From positions 248,001 through 312,000 of the forward strand of contig UQYP01000001.1 of the NCBI GenBank assembly GCA_900545335.1: a stretch of DNA of 64,000 nt, read 5' to 3'. This document shows, in pieces, positions 42,871 through 51,582 of the stretch (position 1 is its first letter; every line of letters starts with the position of its first letter). The notes under the pieces are model-generated. The model was not told where the DNA came from. It was given only the letters and a program-made list of their open reading frames with translations, and made no database searches. A program made the position numbers and the translations under genes. The DNA is from an uncultured Sutterella sp. (GTDB lineage: Bacteria; Pseudomonadota; Gammaproteobacteria; Burkholderiales; Burkholderiaceae_F).

Positions 42871-43981
42871 GATTTACCTCATTCAAATAGTCTTTAAAAA
42901 TAGCCAGCACGCGTTTGACGTCTTCTTCATAAATTTCACCGATATTGCCCAAGCGGAACGTATCACGTTCGGTGAGTTTGCCCGGATAAATGACATAACC
43001 GTGAGTCTTCAAATAGTCATACATACCGGCAAAGGTGAAGTTGGCGTTTTCCGGATAGAAGAACGTCGTGATGATGGGACCTTGGTGAGACGCATCGATA
43101 TAGGCTTCAAAACCGAGTTCTTTCATGCCGTCTCTGAGCATTTGGTTGCACTTGGCGTAGCGGGCATTGCGCACGGCGATGCCGCCTTCTTGCTTGAGTT
43201 CCGAGATTGCGAGATGGAAAGCCGCGACAACATGAGTCGGAGAGGTAAAGCGCCACTTACCGCCGTCTTTTTCCATGACTCGCCATTGATCATAGAGATC
43301 AAGTGACAAAGAGCGGGCATTGCCTTTGCTGGCCTGAAGTTTTTCGATGCGGGCAATAATAAAGGAAAAGCCCGGTACGCCCTGGATACATTTGTTGGCA
43401 GAGGAAACCAGAAAATCAATACCGATTTCAGGCACATTGATATCCACACCGCCAAAGGAGCTCATGGCGTCAACAATAAACGTTTTGCCTGCAGCCTTTA
43501 CAACAGCGCCCACAGCGGCAATATCATTCAAAATGCCCGTAGTGGTTTCGCTGTGAACCATAGCGACCATCGTGACATCGGGGTTGACTTTGAGGAAGGA
43601 TTCGACTTCCTTAGCATCCGGGATGCTGTCCCAGGCAAAGTCTAAACGCTTGAAATGAATGCGGTGATAAGTGAGAATTTGGCACATGCGTTCTGTATAT
43701 GCGCCGTTTACAAGAACCAGTACGCAATCGTTTTCCCCCGGAACGGAAGACAAAACGGATTCCACACCGAAAGTACCGCTGCCTTGCATCAAAACAGTGG
43801 TGTACTCTTTGGAATCAGCGTGAGCCAGTTCCAGCAAAGAAGAACGAACTTCCTGTGTCATGTCTTTATAGTCTTTATCCCACGTGCAGCGGTCTACCAG
43901 CATTTCGGTGCGAACCGTCAGGGAAGTGGTCAAAGGACCGGGAGTCAGCAATTTGTAGGTATTAGGATCTTGCATAGTCAT
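42863..43981 (-). CDS. phnW: 2-aminoethylphosphonate:pyruvate transaminase
   Basis: About 373-residue PLP aminotransferase converting 2-aminoethylphosphonate and pyruvate to phosphonoacetaldehyde and alanine. The N-terminal YKLLTPGPLTTSLTVR and the PLP lysine in SSANKCIQGVPGF are typical. I start at ATG 43981 (MTMQDPNTYKLL); an upstream ATG at 44038 would translate the intergenic hairpin at 44004-44028 and is unlikely. Downstream of the ABC transporter genes, upstream of phnX. Confidence 0.95.
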   Translation of the reverse strand: MTMQDPNTYKLLTPGPLTTSLTVRTEMLVDRCTWDKDYKDMTQEVRSSLLELAHADSKEYTTVLMQGSGTFGVESVLSSVPGENDCVLVLVNGAYTERMCQILTYHRIHFKRLDFAWDSIPDAKEVESFLKVNPDVTMVAMVHSETTTGILNDIAAVGAVVKAAGKTFIVDAMSSFGGVDINVPEIGIDFLVSSANKCIQGVPGFSFIIARIEKLQASKGNARSLSLDLYDQWRVMEKDGGKWRFTSPTHVVAAFHLAISELKQEGGIAVRNARYAKCNQMLRDGMKELGFEAYIDASHQGPIITTFFYPENANFTFAGMYDYLKTHGYVIYPGKLTERDTFRLGNIGEIYEEDVKRVLAIFKDYLNEVNHA

Positions 43982-44003
43982 TTTGTTTTTCAAAAAAAGT
44001 ATT

Positions 44004-44028
44004 GCGGGACGACCGTCATTCGTCCCGC
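44004..44028 (-). terminator. Intercistronic hairpin between transporter SBP and phnW
   Basis: Perfect 9-bp inverted repeat gcgggacga / tcgtcccgc. On the minus strand it is followed by aatac and a seven-T run. It may attenuate transcription into phnWX or protect the upstream binding-protein mRNA, raising the binding protein level. Confidence 0.55.
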
Positions 44029-44050
44029 GGTTTTTCAAATTAACGAGAAA

Positions 44051-45070
44051 TTACTTGTTTTGGCCCTTAACCAACTTTTGGTGGGCAGCCAACAATTCAA
44101 CCGTCAAAGGTTCTTTGTAAAGCTGGGGATTGGCGGGTTTGTTTTCGGCAGAAACCGTTTCACCCTTGTACAAAGCAACCGGGTAGTACTTCAACAATTC
44201 AGCACGGCCTTTCGTGATGATCGTTTCGGCCATCTTTTGAGCGTTGGGATTGGTCTTGTCGCCCTTGTCAACGACAGCAACGGCTTCCTGGAGTTGGAAG
44301 TTGCCTTCGGTCGGGTCAATGAAGTCAATGGGCAAGCCCTTGGCCTTATCGGCCACAGCTTGGTGACGAAGACCGAAGCCCAGTGCCACTTCACCGGCAC
44401 GCAGCTTCTTCAAAGGAGCGGAACCGGATTTTTCCAAGTGAGCGCCTGCGTTCTTTTCAATGGCAGCGATCGTCTTGGCACCCTGTTCTTCACCTTCGGC
44501 AGACAAAACGGCCTGAGTCATCAACCAAGAGGTGGAAGAGCCCATGATATCCGGCACAGAAATGTGGCCGGCGTATTCGGGCTTAGCCAAATCGGCGATA
44601 GCCTTCGGAGCGGGCAGACCGGAAGACTTCAAAACTTCAGTATTCACAAACAAAGCACCGGTATTACCCAAAATCGGAGCGTAGTAAGACGGAGTCGGGT
44701 TAACCGTGTCAACCTTGAACTTCAAATCTTGGAACATCTTGTTTTTGGCTTGGAAGCTGTCCAAATAGTAGGTGCTGATGGTCACCAGGTCAGCTTCGAT
44801 GTTTTTACCTTCGGCAGCAATCTTGCCGCCCAGTTCGGACGTACCGAACGATTGCATCAGGTAAGTGCCCTTAAAGCCGTTGTTGTCCAGAGCGTTTTTC
44901 ATCGCTTGCTGAGCTTCTTCGTCGGCGTTGGTGTAGATCACCACTTGTTTGGCCGGTTCGGAAGCAGCGGCAGTCTTCTTGGTTTCTGTCGAACCGTTAT
45001 CGCTACAGGCCGTTAAGCCCAAGACGCCGGCGGTTAAAACCGAGAGGGAAAGAGCAGAGATGCGTTTCAT
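44051..45070 (-). CDS. 2-aminoethylphosphonate ABC transporter substrate-binding lipoprotein
   Basis: 339-residue extracytoplasmic binding protein of the iron(III)/phosphonate (FbpA-like) cluster. Signal peptide with lipobox GLTAC, Cys22, followed by a Ser/Thr-rich linker, then VVIYTNADEEAQQAMKNAL, typical of the fold. It lies between a fused permease and phnW; this gene set matches the described AEP transporter type with a binding protein, a double-length permease and an ATPase. Substrate assignment rests on the operon (phnW, phnX), not on residues. Confidence 0.87.
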   Translation of the reverse strand: MKRISALSLSVLTAGVLGLTACSDNGSTETKKTAAASEPAKQVVIYTNADEEAQQAMKNALDNNGFKGTYLMQSFGTSELGGKIAAEGKNIEADLVTISTYYLDSFQAKNKMFQDLKFKVDTVNPTPSYYAPILGNTGALFVNTEVLKSSGLPAPKAIADLAKPEYAGHISVPDIMGSSTSWLMTQAVLSAEGEEQGAKTIAAIEKNAGAHLEKSGSAPLKKLRAGEVALGFGLRHQAVADKAKGLPIDFIDPTEGNFQLQEAVAVVDKGDKTNPNAQKMAETIITKGRAELLKYYPVALYKGETVSAENKPANPQLYKEPLTVELLAAHQKLVKGQNK

Positions 45071-45088
45071 ACAGTTAACTCCTTGATA

Positions 45089-46804
45089 CTAGATCGATTG
45101 ACTCGCTTTTCGAGCCGTAAGTGATTGCAAAAAGTGATTCAATTTGGCCAATAAACCTTGACCCTGGTTGTTTTGAGCGTAGTTGCTAAGCGCATCGAAG
45201 ATGAGCTTGGCAGCCACATTGGTAAGAAATACGAGCAGGGACAAAACAAAGATTTCTTCAAATTTTTCAAAGTATTGAAGCTCTTTAATCTTTGTCGTCA
45301 AAAGCATTGTTCTGGCGCCTGTGAGGAACACCACCGCACTGATCGTGACCATGGCGCTCACGAAGAAGTATTGGAACATCTGCAAAAGCGTCGGCAGAGA
45401 GTTCGGTACGATCACGCGAGAAACGGTCTTAATCCAAGAGTCACCCATCAGAGCACCGGTTGTTTCCCAGCCGGCATTCATCTTCGAGAGCGCTGATGTA
45501 GCCATCATGTAAGGCGTCGTGAAGAAGTGCACGAGGTTAGCCAGAACCAAAATCGTGAAGGTATTGGCTAAGGGCGTTCCGCTCATCGCAAAGAGAAAAC
45601 CGATACCAAGCACCATACCCGGAACAGTATTGGTGATCATGGCAAAGGAGTCCATCGTCGTCTGACACCAAGCGGGCAGTTGCGAGCGGGCTTTCACAAG
45701 GGCTGCGGCGTAGCAGAAAATCGTGCCCACGGCGGCCGAGACGAGCGCCACACCGATAGAGTGTTCGTAGACTTGCCAGATGGAGCTGTCACTGATAATG
45801 CGGGTGATCACGTCCAATGTGAAGTACGGCTGATAGGGCCATTGCTTGACAAAGGGAACGACAAACATCACAACAAAGACCGAGAGCAAGGCAAGAGAAA
45901 TCAGTCCGTAGTACACGAGGTAGAGAGCGTCTCTTACAGGATTAACGGAGACTTCAGCCTTGGAAATCTTGTTGTAGCGGAAGTTGAAGCGGTCAACCCA
46001 GCGAAGCATTACAACGGAGGCTACGGAGGGAACGAGCATTGCCATGGCAATCACAGCGCCTTCACCGAAATTGGGGATCGCACCCATCATTGTGGTGTAG
46101 AGCTGAGTAGCGATCACTTCATATTCACCGGCAATGGAAACCGGAATACCGAAGTCGGTAAATGAGAGGAAAAAGCTCAAAATAAAGGCTGACAATAAAG
46201 AACCCACAACAGGACGGACTGCAGTCATGTAGAAAGTCTGCGTGGGGCTGTCACCCATGAGTTTGGAGACCGTGATGAAGTTGCGGTCAACGTAGAAAAG
46301 GGCGTTGTAAAGAATGAGAAACGCCGGCGGCAGCGTGTAGATTACGTCTGCAATCAACAATCCCCAGAAACCGTAAATCGAAAAGGGCGGAGGTGCAAGA
46401 AGCTGACTCACTAAGCCCAAACGGCCGAAGGAATAGATCACCGCAAAACCGTAGGTAATGGACGGTAAAAAGAGCGGCAGCAACACAATGATTTGAATAA
46501 CCTTTTTGATGCTCGGGCGAATACGGGAGAAGTGAAGTCCGTAGGCGCAGAAAAAGGCCATCACTGTAGCAATGGCAGCTGAGATGCCGGAGACGGTGAA
46601 GCTGTTGCCCAATGCGGTCCAAAAGCTTTGATGGCTCAGCAAAGACGTGTAGTTGCTGAAACCCAAGCCGCCGTCTTTAGTCAAAACGGATTGAAAAAGC
46701 ACGCAGCCAAGGGGGTAGAGCAGGATGGCTGCCAGTGTCAAAGTAATGAGGATATAAAGAACCTTGAGTTCCTTTTGTCCCTTACCGAACAGAGTGCTCA
46801 ACAT
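45089..46804 (-). CDS. 2-aminoethylphosphonate ABC transporter permease (fused)
   Basis: 571-residue double permease with about twelve membrane helices. Two EAA-type cytoplasmic loops are recognisable, one in each half (near KLMGDSPTQTFYMTAVRP and GALMGDSWIKTVSRVIVP), as in FbpB-like fused permeases. Lies between the ATPase gene and the binding-protein gene with 14-18-base gaps. Substrate inferred from phnWX. Confidence 0.87.
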   Translation of the reverse strand: MLSTLFGKGQKELKVLYILITLTLAAILLYPLGCVLFQSVLTKDGGLGFSNYTSLLSHQSFWTALGNSFTVSGISAAIATVMAFFCAYGLHFSRIRPSIKKVIQIIVLLPLFLPSITYGFAVIYSFGRLGLVSQLLAPPPFSIYGFWGLLIADVIYTLPPAFLILYNALFYVDRNFITVSKLMGDSPTQTFYMTAVRPVVGSLLSAFILSFFLSFTDFGIPVSIAGEYEVIATQLYTTMMGAIPNFGEGAVIAMAMLVPSVASVVMLRWVDRFNFRYNKISKAEVSVNPVRDALYLVYYGLISLALLSVFVVMFVVPFVKQWPYQPYFTLDVITRIISDSSIWQVYEHSIGVALVSAAVGTIFCYAAALVKARSQLPAWCQTTMDSFAMITNTVPGMVLGIGFLFAMSGTPLANTFTILVLANLVHFFTTPYMMATSALSKMNAGWETTGALMGDSWIKTVSRVIVPNSLPTLLQMFQYFFVSAMVTISAVVFLTGARTMLLTTKIKELQYFEKFEEIFVLSLLVFLTNVAAKLIFDALSNYAQNNQGQGLLAKLNHFLQSLTARKASQSI

Positions 46805-46818
46805 TGAAGGACTCCTCT

Positions 46819-47640
46819 TTAGGCTACGGCCTGACCGAACTCTTGAAAGGGTTGCGGTTTGGCAATGCGAGAAGACGCAGGGATTGTCTGCGGCAGGCTT
46901 TCACTGAAAAGCTTCAGAATGTTGGTGCGCTTGATATTGAGCTGCGACAAAATGAACTGACGGATGAAATCGTTTGCCGGATTGCTGATAATCGTCTGCG
47001 GATCGGCAAATTGAGCGATTTTGCCTTCATTGATGATGAGAACACGATCGGAAAGCGTGAGAGCTTCTTCAGGGTCGTGCGTGACGATGAGCGTCGTCAA
47101 TTTATATTGACGGGCAACCGTGCGGATACGTTCTTTAATCGATTCCTTGATGATGCCGTCCAGGGCGGAAAGCGGTTCGTCCAAGAGCAAAAGACGGGGT
47201 TTGAGAACCAAAGTACGGGCGATGGCCACACGTTGCTTTTGACCGCCTGAGAGTTCATCAATTCGTTGTTCAAGATGCTTTCTTAAACCCAAAAGATCAA
47301 TGAGTTCTTCCACTTCTTTGGGTGTTGAGGCATTGGGATTGTTTCTTAAACCGTAGAGGATATTTTCACGGGCATTTAAATTGGGGAAAAGAGCAAAGTC
47401 TTGGAAAACAATATTAAATCCGCGATCCTTCATGGACACGTGGCTCAAATCTTCACCGTCCAAAACCAATTGACCTTCGGTTAAGTCGGTGAGACCCAAA
47501 ATTAGATTCAACAGCGTGGTCTTGCCGCAGCCGGAGGGACCTAAAATGGAAACAATTTCCCCTTTATTAATATTCAAAGAAATATCGGAGAGAATTTGAC
47601 GATCTCCGAAACGTTTCGAAATATGACGCAATTCGAGCAT
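46819..47640 (-). CDS. 2-aminoethylphosphonate ABC transporter ATP-binding protein
   Basis: 273-residue ATPase. Walker A GPSGCGKTT (35-43), Q-loop FQDFALFPNLNARENI, signature LSGGQKQRVAIARTL, Walker B LLLLDEPLSALD and the switch His in TLIVTHDPEEALTL are all intact. First gene of the transporter-phnW-phnX operon; ATAGGAG precedes the start. Pho-box-like repeats lie 60-90 bases upstream. Confidence 0.9.
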   Translation of the reverse strand: MLELRHISKRFGDRQILSDISLNINKGEIVSILGPSGCGKTTLLNLILGLTDLTEGQLVLDGEDLSHVSMKDRGFNIVFQDFALFPNLNARENILYGLRNNPNASTPKEVEELIDLLGLRKHLEQRIDELSGGQKQRVAIARTLVLKPRLLLLDEPLSALDGIIKESIKERIRTVARQYKLTTLIVTHDPEEALTLSDRVLIINEGKIAQFADPQTIISNPANDFIRQFILSQLNIKRTNILKLFSESLPQTIPASSRIAKPQPFQEFGQAVA

Positions 47641-47698
47641 GGAATCAGAACTCCTATCAATAATGGGTGAAATTATTGAAGGGACTTATGAAAGGATT

Positions 47699-47727
47699 TC
47701 GACACTTTGATGAAGATTTTGTGACAA
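47699..47727 (-). promoter_or_regulatory. PhoB-box-like repeats upstream of the aminoethylphosphonate operon
   Basis: On the minus strand three 7-mers spaced by 4-base AT-rich gaps: TTGTCAC, TCTTCAT, GTGTCGA (compare CTGTCAT repeats of the PhoB box). The middle one is poor. It lies 59-87 bases before the ATPase start, correctly oriented, with CATAAG about 8 bases downstream as a possible -10. Assignment by pattern only. Confidence 0.4.
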
Positions 47728-47805
47728 TGAAAAATAAAAAAAGAAAACGAAAATATTAAAAACCTTTAAAAACAATGAGATATAACTTATTTTCTGAATT
47801 AAATT

Positions 47806-47823
47806 TTGTCATTAAAGTGTCAT
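47806..47823 (+). promoter_or_regulatory. PhoB-box-like direct repeat in the phn/ridA spacer
   Basis: Two 7-mers, TTGTCAT and GTGTCAT, separated by TAAA, each matching CTGTCAT at six of seven positions. Orientation is opposite to the phn operon. The first 11 bases, TTGTCATTAAA, recur exactly in the box at 58708-58725. The surrounding 285-base spacer (47641-47925) is very AT-rich and holds no gene. Confidence 0.45.
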
Positions 47824-47876
47824 TTTTTAATAAACGTAACGTTTAAAAGCTGATTTTTGAAAAAAAACAGGCATAA

Positions 47877-47902
47877 AAAAAGTCGGTTTTCAGACCGACT
47901 TT
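47877..47902 (-). terminator. Intrinsic terminator after ridA-like gene
   Basis: Ten-base-pair stem aaaagtcggt / accgactttt, 6-base loop; on the minus strand followed by a run of T. Separates the LysR-RidA unit from the phn operon. Confidence 0.78.
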
Positions 47903-47925
47903 TAAGAGGTTGATTTTTTTAATGA

Positions 47926-48306
47926 TTAGTCGTCAATTTCAGCAATCGCCTCGATTTCAACCAGACAACCAAAATGCAAATCCGTGGTGGAAACAACTAC
48001 GCGTCCGGGCTTATGATCACCGAAAAATTCAGCATAGACCTCATTGATGGGACCCCAGTACTGAACGCTGGGTGTGTAGACTCGGCAAAACACCACCTGA
48101 TCACGTCTTACGCCGGCTTCTTTTAAAACCCGGTCAACGTTATTTAACGCCAGGCGGGTGTGGTCTTTAATGTCTCCCTTGCAAACTTCTCGGGTATCCG
48201 GGTCAATGGAGAGTTGCCCTGAGACGTAAAGCATGCCTTTGGAGATGACTCCTGCACTGTAATGGCCTTTATTTTCACCTTTAAACGGGGGACAGACTAA
48301 TTTCAT
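47926..48306 (-). CDS. RidA-family enamine/imine deaminase
   Basis: 126-residue YjgF/RidA protein. Shows GHYSAGVISKGMLYVSGQLSIDPDT, the family's opening strand and turn, and the C-terminal GCLVEIEAIAEID with the Glu-rich signature; a conserved Arg is not in the usual position, where KPGRVVVST occurs. RidA proteins hydrolyse reactive enamines from PLP enzymes. It follows the LysR gene by 39 bases and lies between that regulator and the phnW operon. Confidence 0.87.
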   Translation of the reverse strand: MKLVCPPFKGENKGHYSAGVISKGMLYVSGQLSIDPDTREVCKGDIKDHTRLALNNVDRVLKEAGVRRDQVVFCRVYTPSVQYWGPINEVYAEFFGDHKPGRVVVSTTDLHFGCLVEIEAIAEIDD

Positions 48307-48345
48307 TTTTTTCTCCGGTTAATTACTTAAAAGCTCAGCGAAAAA

Positions 48346-49233
48346 TTATTTTTTCTTGATTTCATCTCTGAGTATATCAAGGAGCATTTCTGTGGCTTGG
48401 CTGATACGCCGATTTTTCGGCCATGCAACAACGACATCAGCTTCAAGGCGGGGACTGAGCGGAATGTGACGAAGAATGGAATTTTGGGTGGGCGTATAGA
48501 TGTCTTTAAGCGCCAACACGTGCCCGAATCCTTCTTCGGCTAAAAGCGCTGCGTTATAGATCAGATTAAATGTACCGACGATATTGAGTTTGTCGGCAGA
48601 TTGACCCAGCCAGCCGTTAAATTCGTTGTTGTTGAGCGCTTGTCTGGAGCACAGCAAAGGCACCTTGACGATATCGTTAACGGTAATAAATTCTTTATCG
48701 GCTAAAGGACCGTCAATGGGCGTTAAAAGTCCCCAAATGTCTTTTTCGGGCAACTTAATATAGTTGTAATCGGAAAGATCAACGGTTCCGATAAAGATTC
48801 CGATATCGGTGGTTCCATTGTGCAATCCTGAAGAAATATCGAGTTCGCTGCCACTGACAAAATTACATTGAACTTTAGGGGCTTGTTCGTGAAACCATCG
48901 GATGGCCCGCGCTAAAAAACGTATAACCGGTGTTTCACCTGCAGCGATGTTAATGGAGCCGACTACTTCGTCTTCGGCGCTCACTTCAGCTTTTGTTCGG
49001 TCAAATAAGTCCACTATTTCAAGGGCGCGAGCGTAAAAGAGCTCTCCTTTGGGAGTTAATTTGATTTTGCGGTTACTGCGCTCAAAAAGCTTGTGCCCCA
49101 ACTCTTCTTCAAGCTCCATAAATTGTCGGGATAAAGTCGGCTGGGTAACGTAGAGTTGCTCGGCCGCTGCCGAGATACTTTGGGCTCTGACGGTTGCGAT
49201 GAAATAACGGATTACGCGGATATTCATAGACAT
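48346..49233 (-). CDS. LysR-type transcriptional regulator
   Basis: 295-residue regulator of standard length. Helix-turn-helix near the N-terminus (ATVRAQSISAAAEQLYVTQP, then TLSRQFMELEEELG), effector domain with GSINIAAGETPVIRFLARA. Divergent from an M20 hydrolase (212-base spacer) and upstream of ridA on its own strand, so it probably controls both. Not closely related to the long LysR group at 23-31 kb. Confidence 0.9.
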   Translation of the reverse strand: MSMNIRVIRYFIATVRAQSISAAAEQLYVTQPTLSRQFMELEEELGHKLFERSNRKIKLTPKGELFYARALEIVDLFDRTKAEVSAEDEVVGSINIAAGETPVIRFLARAIRWFHEQAPKVQCNFVSGSELDISSGLHNGTTDIGIFIGTVDLSDYNYIKLPEKDIWGLLTPIDGPLADKEFITVNDIVKVPLLCSRQALNNNEFNGWLGQSADKLNIVGTFNLIYNAALLAEEGFGHVLALKDIYTPTQNSILRHIPLSPRLEADVVVAWPKNRRISQATEMLLDILRDEIKKK

Positions 49234-49445
49234 GCTTTAAAGGCATTCGGTGCCCTAAACAATAGGTATTTAGGCAATATTTTAGTCTTTCTTTTAATCG
49301 TTCATTGGATAGGAAGGTCATATACCATTTGACGGCTCAATTAATCACAACCGCCTAGAAACAATAGATATTTTCTCCGTAGCAGCTTTCTTGAAGGTTA
49401 AGATAAGCAAATAACATTTAAAAACCGATTCGGAGAATCAGGATC

Positions 49446-50645
49446 ATGTATAGCTCTCAAGAAATTCAGTCCTATTTATCAGAGTGCTCTGAAGATTTAA
49501 AAACTTGCAGACATCATCTGCACCGTCACCCTGAGGTCGGTCTGGATTTACCGCAGACAGCTGCTTTCATTGAAAAAGAGCTGATGGCTTACGGTGTTGA
49601 CGAAATTCATAAAGGTTTTGGCTCTACAGCGCTTGTCGCCGTGATTCACGGGAAAAATCCCGGTAAGCATTGGATCGGGCTGCGTGCTGATATGGATGCA
49701 TTGCCGTTAACCGAGCAAAGCCATGTGGAATACGCCTCTGTCAATGAAAACAGAGCTCATGCCTGCGGGCATGACGGTCATATGACCGTGGCATTGGGAG
49801 CGTGTCGTTTTTTAGCTTCCCACAGGGATTTTAACGGGAGCGTTGCCGTCATTTTTCAGTCCGGAGAAGAGGGCTATGCCGGCGCCAGACTCATGGTGGA
49901 AAACGGTCTGTTTGAAAAATTCCCCATTTCTGAAGTGTATGCGACACATTGCGAACCCACGTTACAAGTGGGACAAATCGGCATTGATCCCGGCTACATT
50001 ATGGCTGCGGCAGACATTTTTTCGATTGATGTGACGGGAAGAGGCGGACACGGAGCCAGACCGCAAAGCGCCGTCGACAGCGTTTTGGTGGCTTCCCAAA
50101 TTGTGGTCAGTGCCCAGTCTATTGTGAGCCGAAACGTCAATCCTCTTCAGGCTGCGGTGGTCAGTTTCGGAGCAATTCTCTCGGGTGATACACAGGGTTC
50201 GAGTGTATTGCCGCAAACCGCCAAACTTGTCGGTACCTGCAGAAGTTTTGAGCCTGAAGTGCAGGATCGGGTTCAGGAGCGTTTATGCGAAGTGGCAGAA
50301 GGCGTCGCTCAGACCTATGGAGCAAAAGCAGAGTGCCATTACAAGCGCCTGTATCCCGCACTTTTGAATCACAAAGAGCAGGCACAGGCGGTTAAAGAGC
50401 TCGTGCGAGACTGGCTGGGAGAGGCAGGCTTGATGCCGGCTCCTCAGCAGATGACGGCTGAAGACTTCGCCTTTATGACTCAGGTTCGTCCGGGCTGTCT
50501 TTTCCGCTTGGGAATCGGTGATGCCGAGCATCGGTCCAATCTTCACGAGTGTGAATTTGACTTTAATGATGAGGCGATTGTTTACGGCTCAACTCTGATG
50601 GTGCTTATTGCCCAAAGCCGTTTACTCGCATTAAACGGCCGATAA
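49446..50645 (+). CDS. M20D amidohydrolase (hippurate hydrolase-like)
   Basis: 399-residue metal-dependent amidohydrolase of the hippurate hydrolase/IAA-amino-acid hydrolase group. Metal motifs: HLHRHPEVGLDLPQT, ACGHDGHMT (His and Asp), FQSGEEGYAGA (catalytic and metal Glu), THCEP, and the C-terminal NLHECEFDF His. The dimerisation domain has GRGGHGARPQSAVD. AGAATCAGGATC precedes ATG 49446. Control by the divergent LysR is likely. Substrate: an N-acyl amino acid or amine; not specified. Confidence 0.88.
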   Translation: MYSSQEIQSYLSECSEDLKTCRHHLHRHPEVGLDLPQTAAFIEKELMAYGVDEIHKGFGSTALVAVIHGKNPGKHWIGLRADMDALPLTEQSHVEYASVNENRAHACGHDGHMTVALGACRFLASHRDFNGSVAVIFQSGEEGYAGARLMVENGLFEKFPISEVYATHCEPTLQVGQIGIDPGYIMAAADIFSIDVTGRGGHGARPQSAVDSVLVASQIVVSAQSIVSRNVNPLQAAVVSFGAILSGDTQGSSVLPQTAKLVGTCRSFEPEVQDRVQERLCEVAEGVAQTYGAKAECHYKRLYPALLNHKEQAQAVKELVRDWLGEAGLMPAPQQMTAEDFAFMTQVRPGCLFRLGIGDAEHRSNLHECEFDFNDEAIVYGSTLMVLIAQSRLLALNGR

Positions 50646-50659
50646 TCAGTGCAAAAAAA

Positions 50660-50689
50660 GAGGCTTTTTGCAAAAATGCGAAAAGCCTC
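50660..50689. terminator. Convergent terminator between M20D and serB
   Basis: Nine-base-pair stem gaggctttt / aaaagcctc. On the minus strand a seven-T run follows, ending the serB operon; it can also serve the plus-strand gene. Confidence 0.8.
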
Positions 50690-50713
50690 CGGTCTTATTA
50701 TTGAGCCAAAATT

Positions 50714-51568
50714 TTATTCTTTTTTCCCATCTTCCCAGTATTCGACAAAGAACGGGATAATGCTGTCCAAGTTGCCGTGATTGATTCGATAAGGGGCGCT
50801 TGCTGCGACAATGGGCTTGCCATGGAATGCAAAGCCGATACCGGCTGTTTTGATCATTTCCAAATCGTTGGCACCATCGCCTCCGGCAATAGCTTGGCTG
50901 TGGTGCAGCCCATGGAGCATGCAGAGCATATCGAGTGCGCGGCGCTTGCCCGCAGCATCTAAAATTTCTCCGCCGCCGGGGCCGGTCGTTTCACCCGTAA
51001 AGTAGCCGTCTTTCATAATCAGGTGATTGCAAAGGTAACCAGTCATTCCCAGTTTTTCGCAGACAACTTTGGCAATGGCATCAAAACCCCCGGAAAGGAT
51101 ATAAGTTTTGAGGCCGTGAGCCTTGGCAAAATTAATCAGTTCAACGGCTCCGGGCATCAATTTGGCGTGAGTGGCCGTCACATCCATGTAGTGAGCGGGA
51201 GCTCCTTTAAAGAGTTTGACGCGCTCTCTGAGATACTCTGCAAAAGGCATGTGGCCCTGCATGGCAATTTCTGTCATGCGTGCCACTTCTTCACCCACAC
51301 CGCACTGCCAGGCAATGTCATCAATGCACTCCAATTCAATGAGTGTGCTGTCCATATCTAAGGTAAGGATGCCGAAATTTTTGATGCTCAGGCCATCGGG
51401 CACACAGTTGACATCAAAGCCTAATTTGGTACCCCTTTCGAGCAAATCTTGGGTTAATACATCGTCAGCGCCGTTAATGCGCACAGCATTGGGTTTTACC
51501 CAAATATTTTTGATGGCCAAGCTTTCTGCAAAAGCATCTGCCCCCATACCTTCAATGACAATATCCAT
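50714..51568 (-). CDS. serB: Phosphoserine phosphatase (SerB-like)
   Basis: 284-residue HAD phosphatase. Motif I LDMDSTLIELECIDDIA (nucleophile D71, D73), motif II YILSGGFD, the Lys region GKRRALDML and motif III GGDGANDLEMIKTAG are intact, and an N-terminal ACT-like domain is present. It normally dephosphorylates O-phosphoserine in serine synthesis. Here it is the last gene of an ABC importer-phosphodiesterase operon with a Pho-box-like site, suggesting a salvage role; it may still be the cell's only SerB. Confidence 0.9.
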   Translation of the reverse strand: MDIVIEGMGADAFAESLAIKNIWVKPNAVRINGADDVLTQDLLERGTKLGFDVNCVPDGLSIKNFGILTLDMDSTLIELECIDDIAWQCGVGEEVARMTEIAMQGHMPFAEYLRERVKLFKGAPAHYMDVTATHAKLMPGAVELINFAKAHGLKTYILSGGFDAIAKVVCEKLGMTGYLCNHLIMKDGYFTGETTGPGGGEILDAAGKRRALDMLCMLHGLHHSQAIAGGDGANDLEMIKTAGIGFAFHGKPIVAASAPYRINHGNLDSIIPFFVEYWEDGKKE

Positions 51569-51582
51569 GTGAGTTACTCCCG

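Noticed and set aside
43655..45016. Open frame of 453 codons on the plus strand over phnW and the AEP binding protein
   Set aside because: It lies antisense to two clearly identified genes, has low-complexity Phe/Gln/Arg composition and no family motif.
47641..47925. Possible small gene or sRNA in the AT-rich spacer
   Set aside because: No open frame with a start and ribosome-binding site is convincing; the spacer is explained by promoter sites and a terminator.
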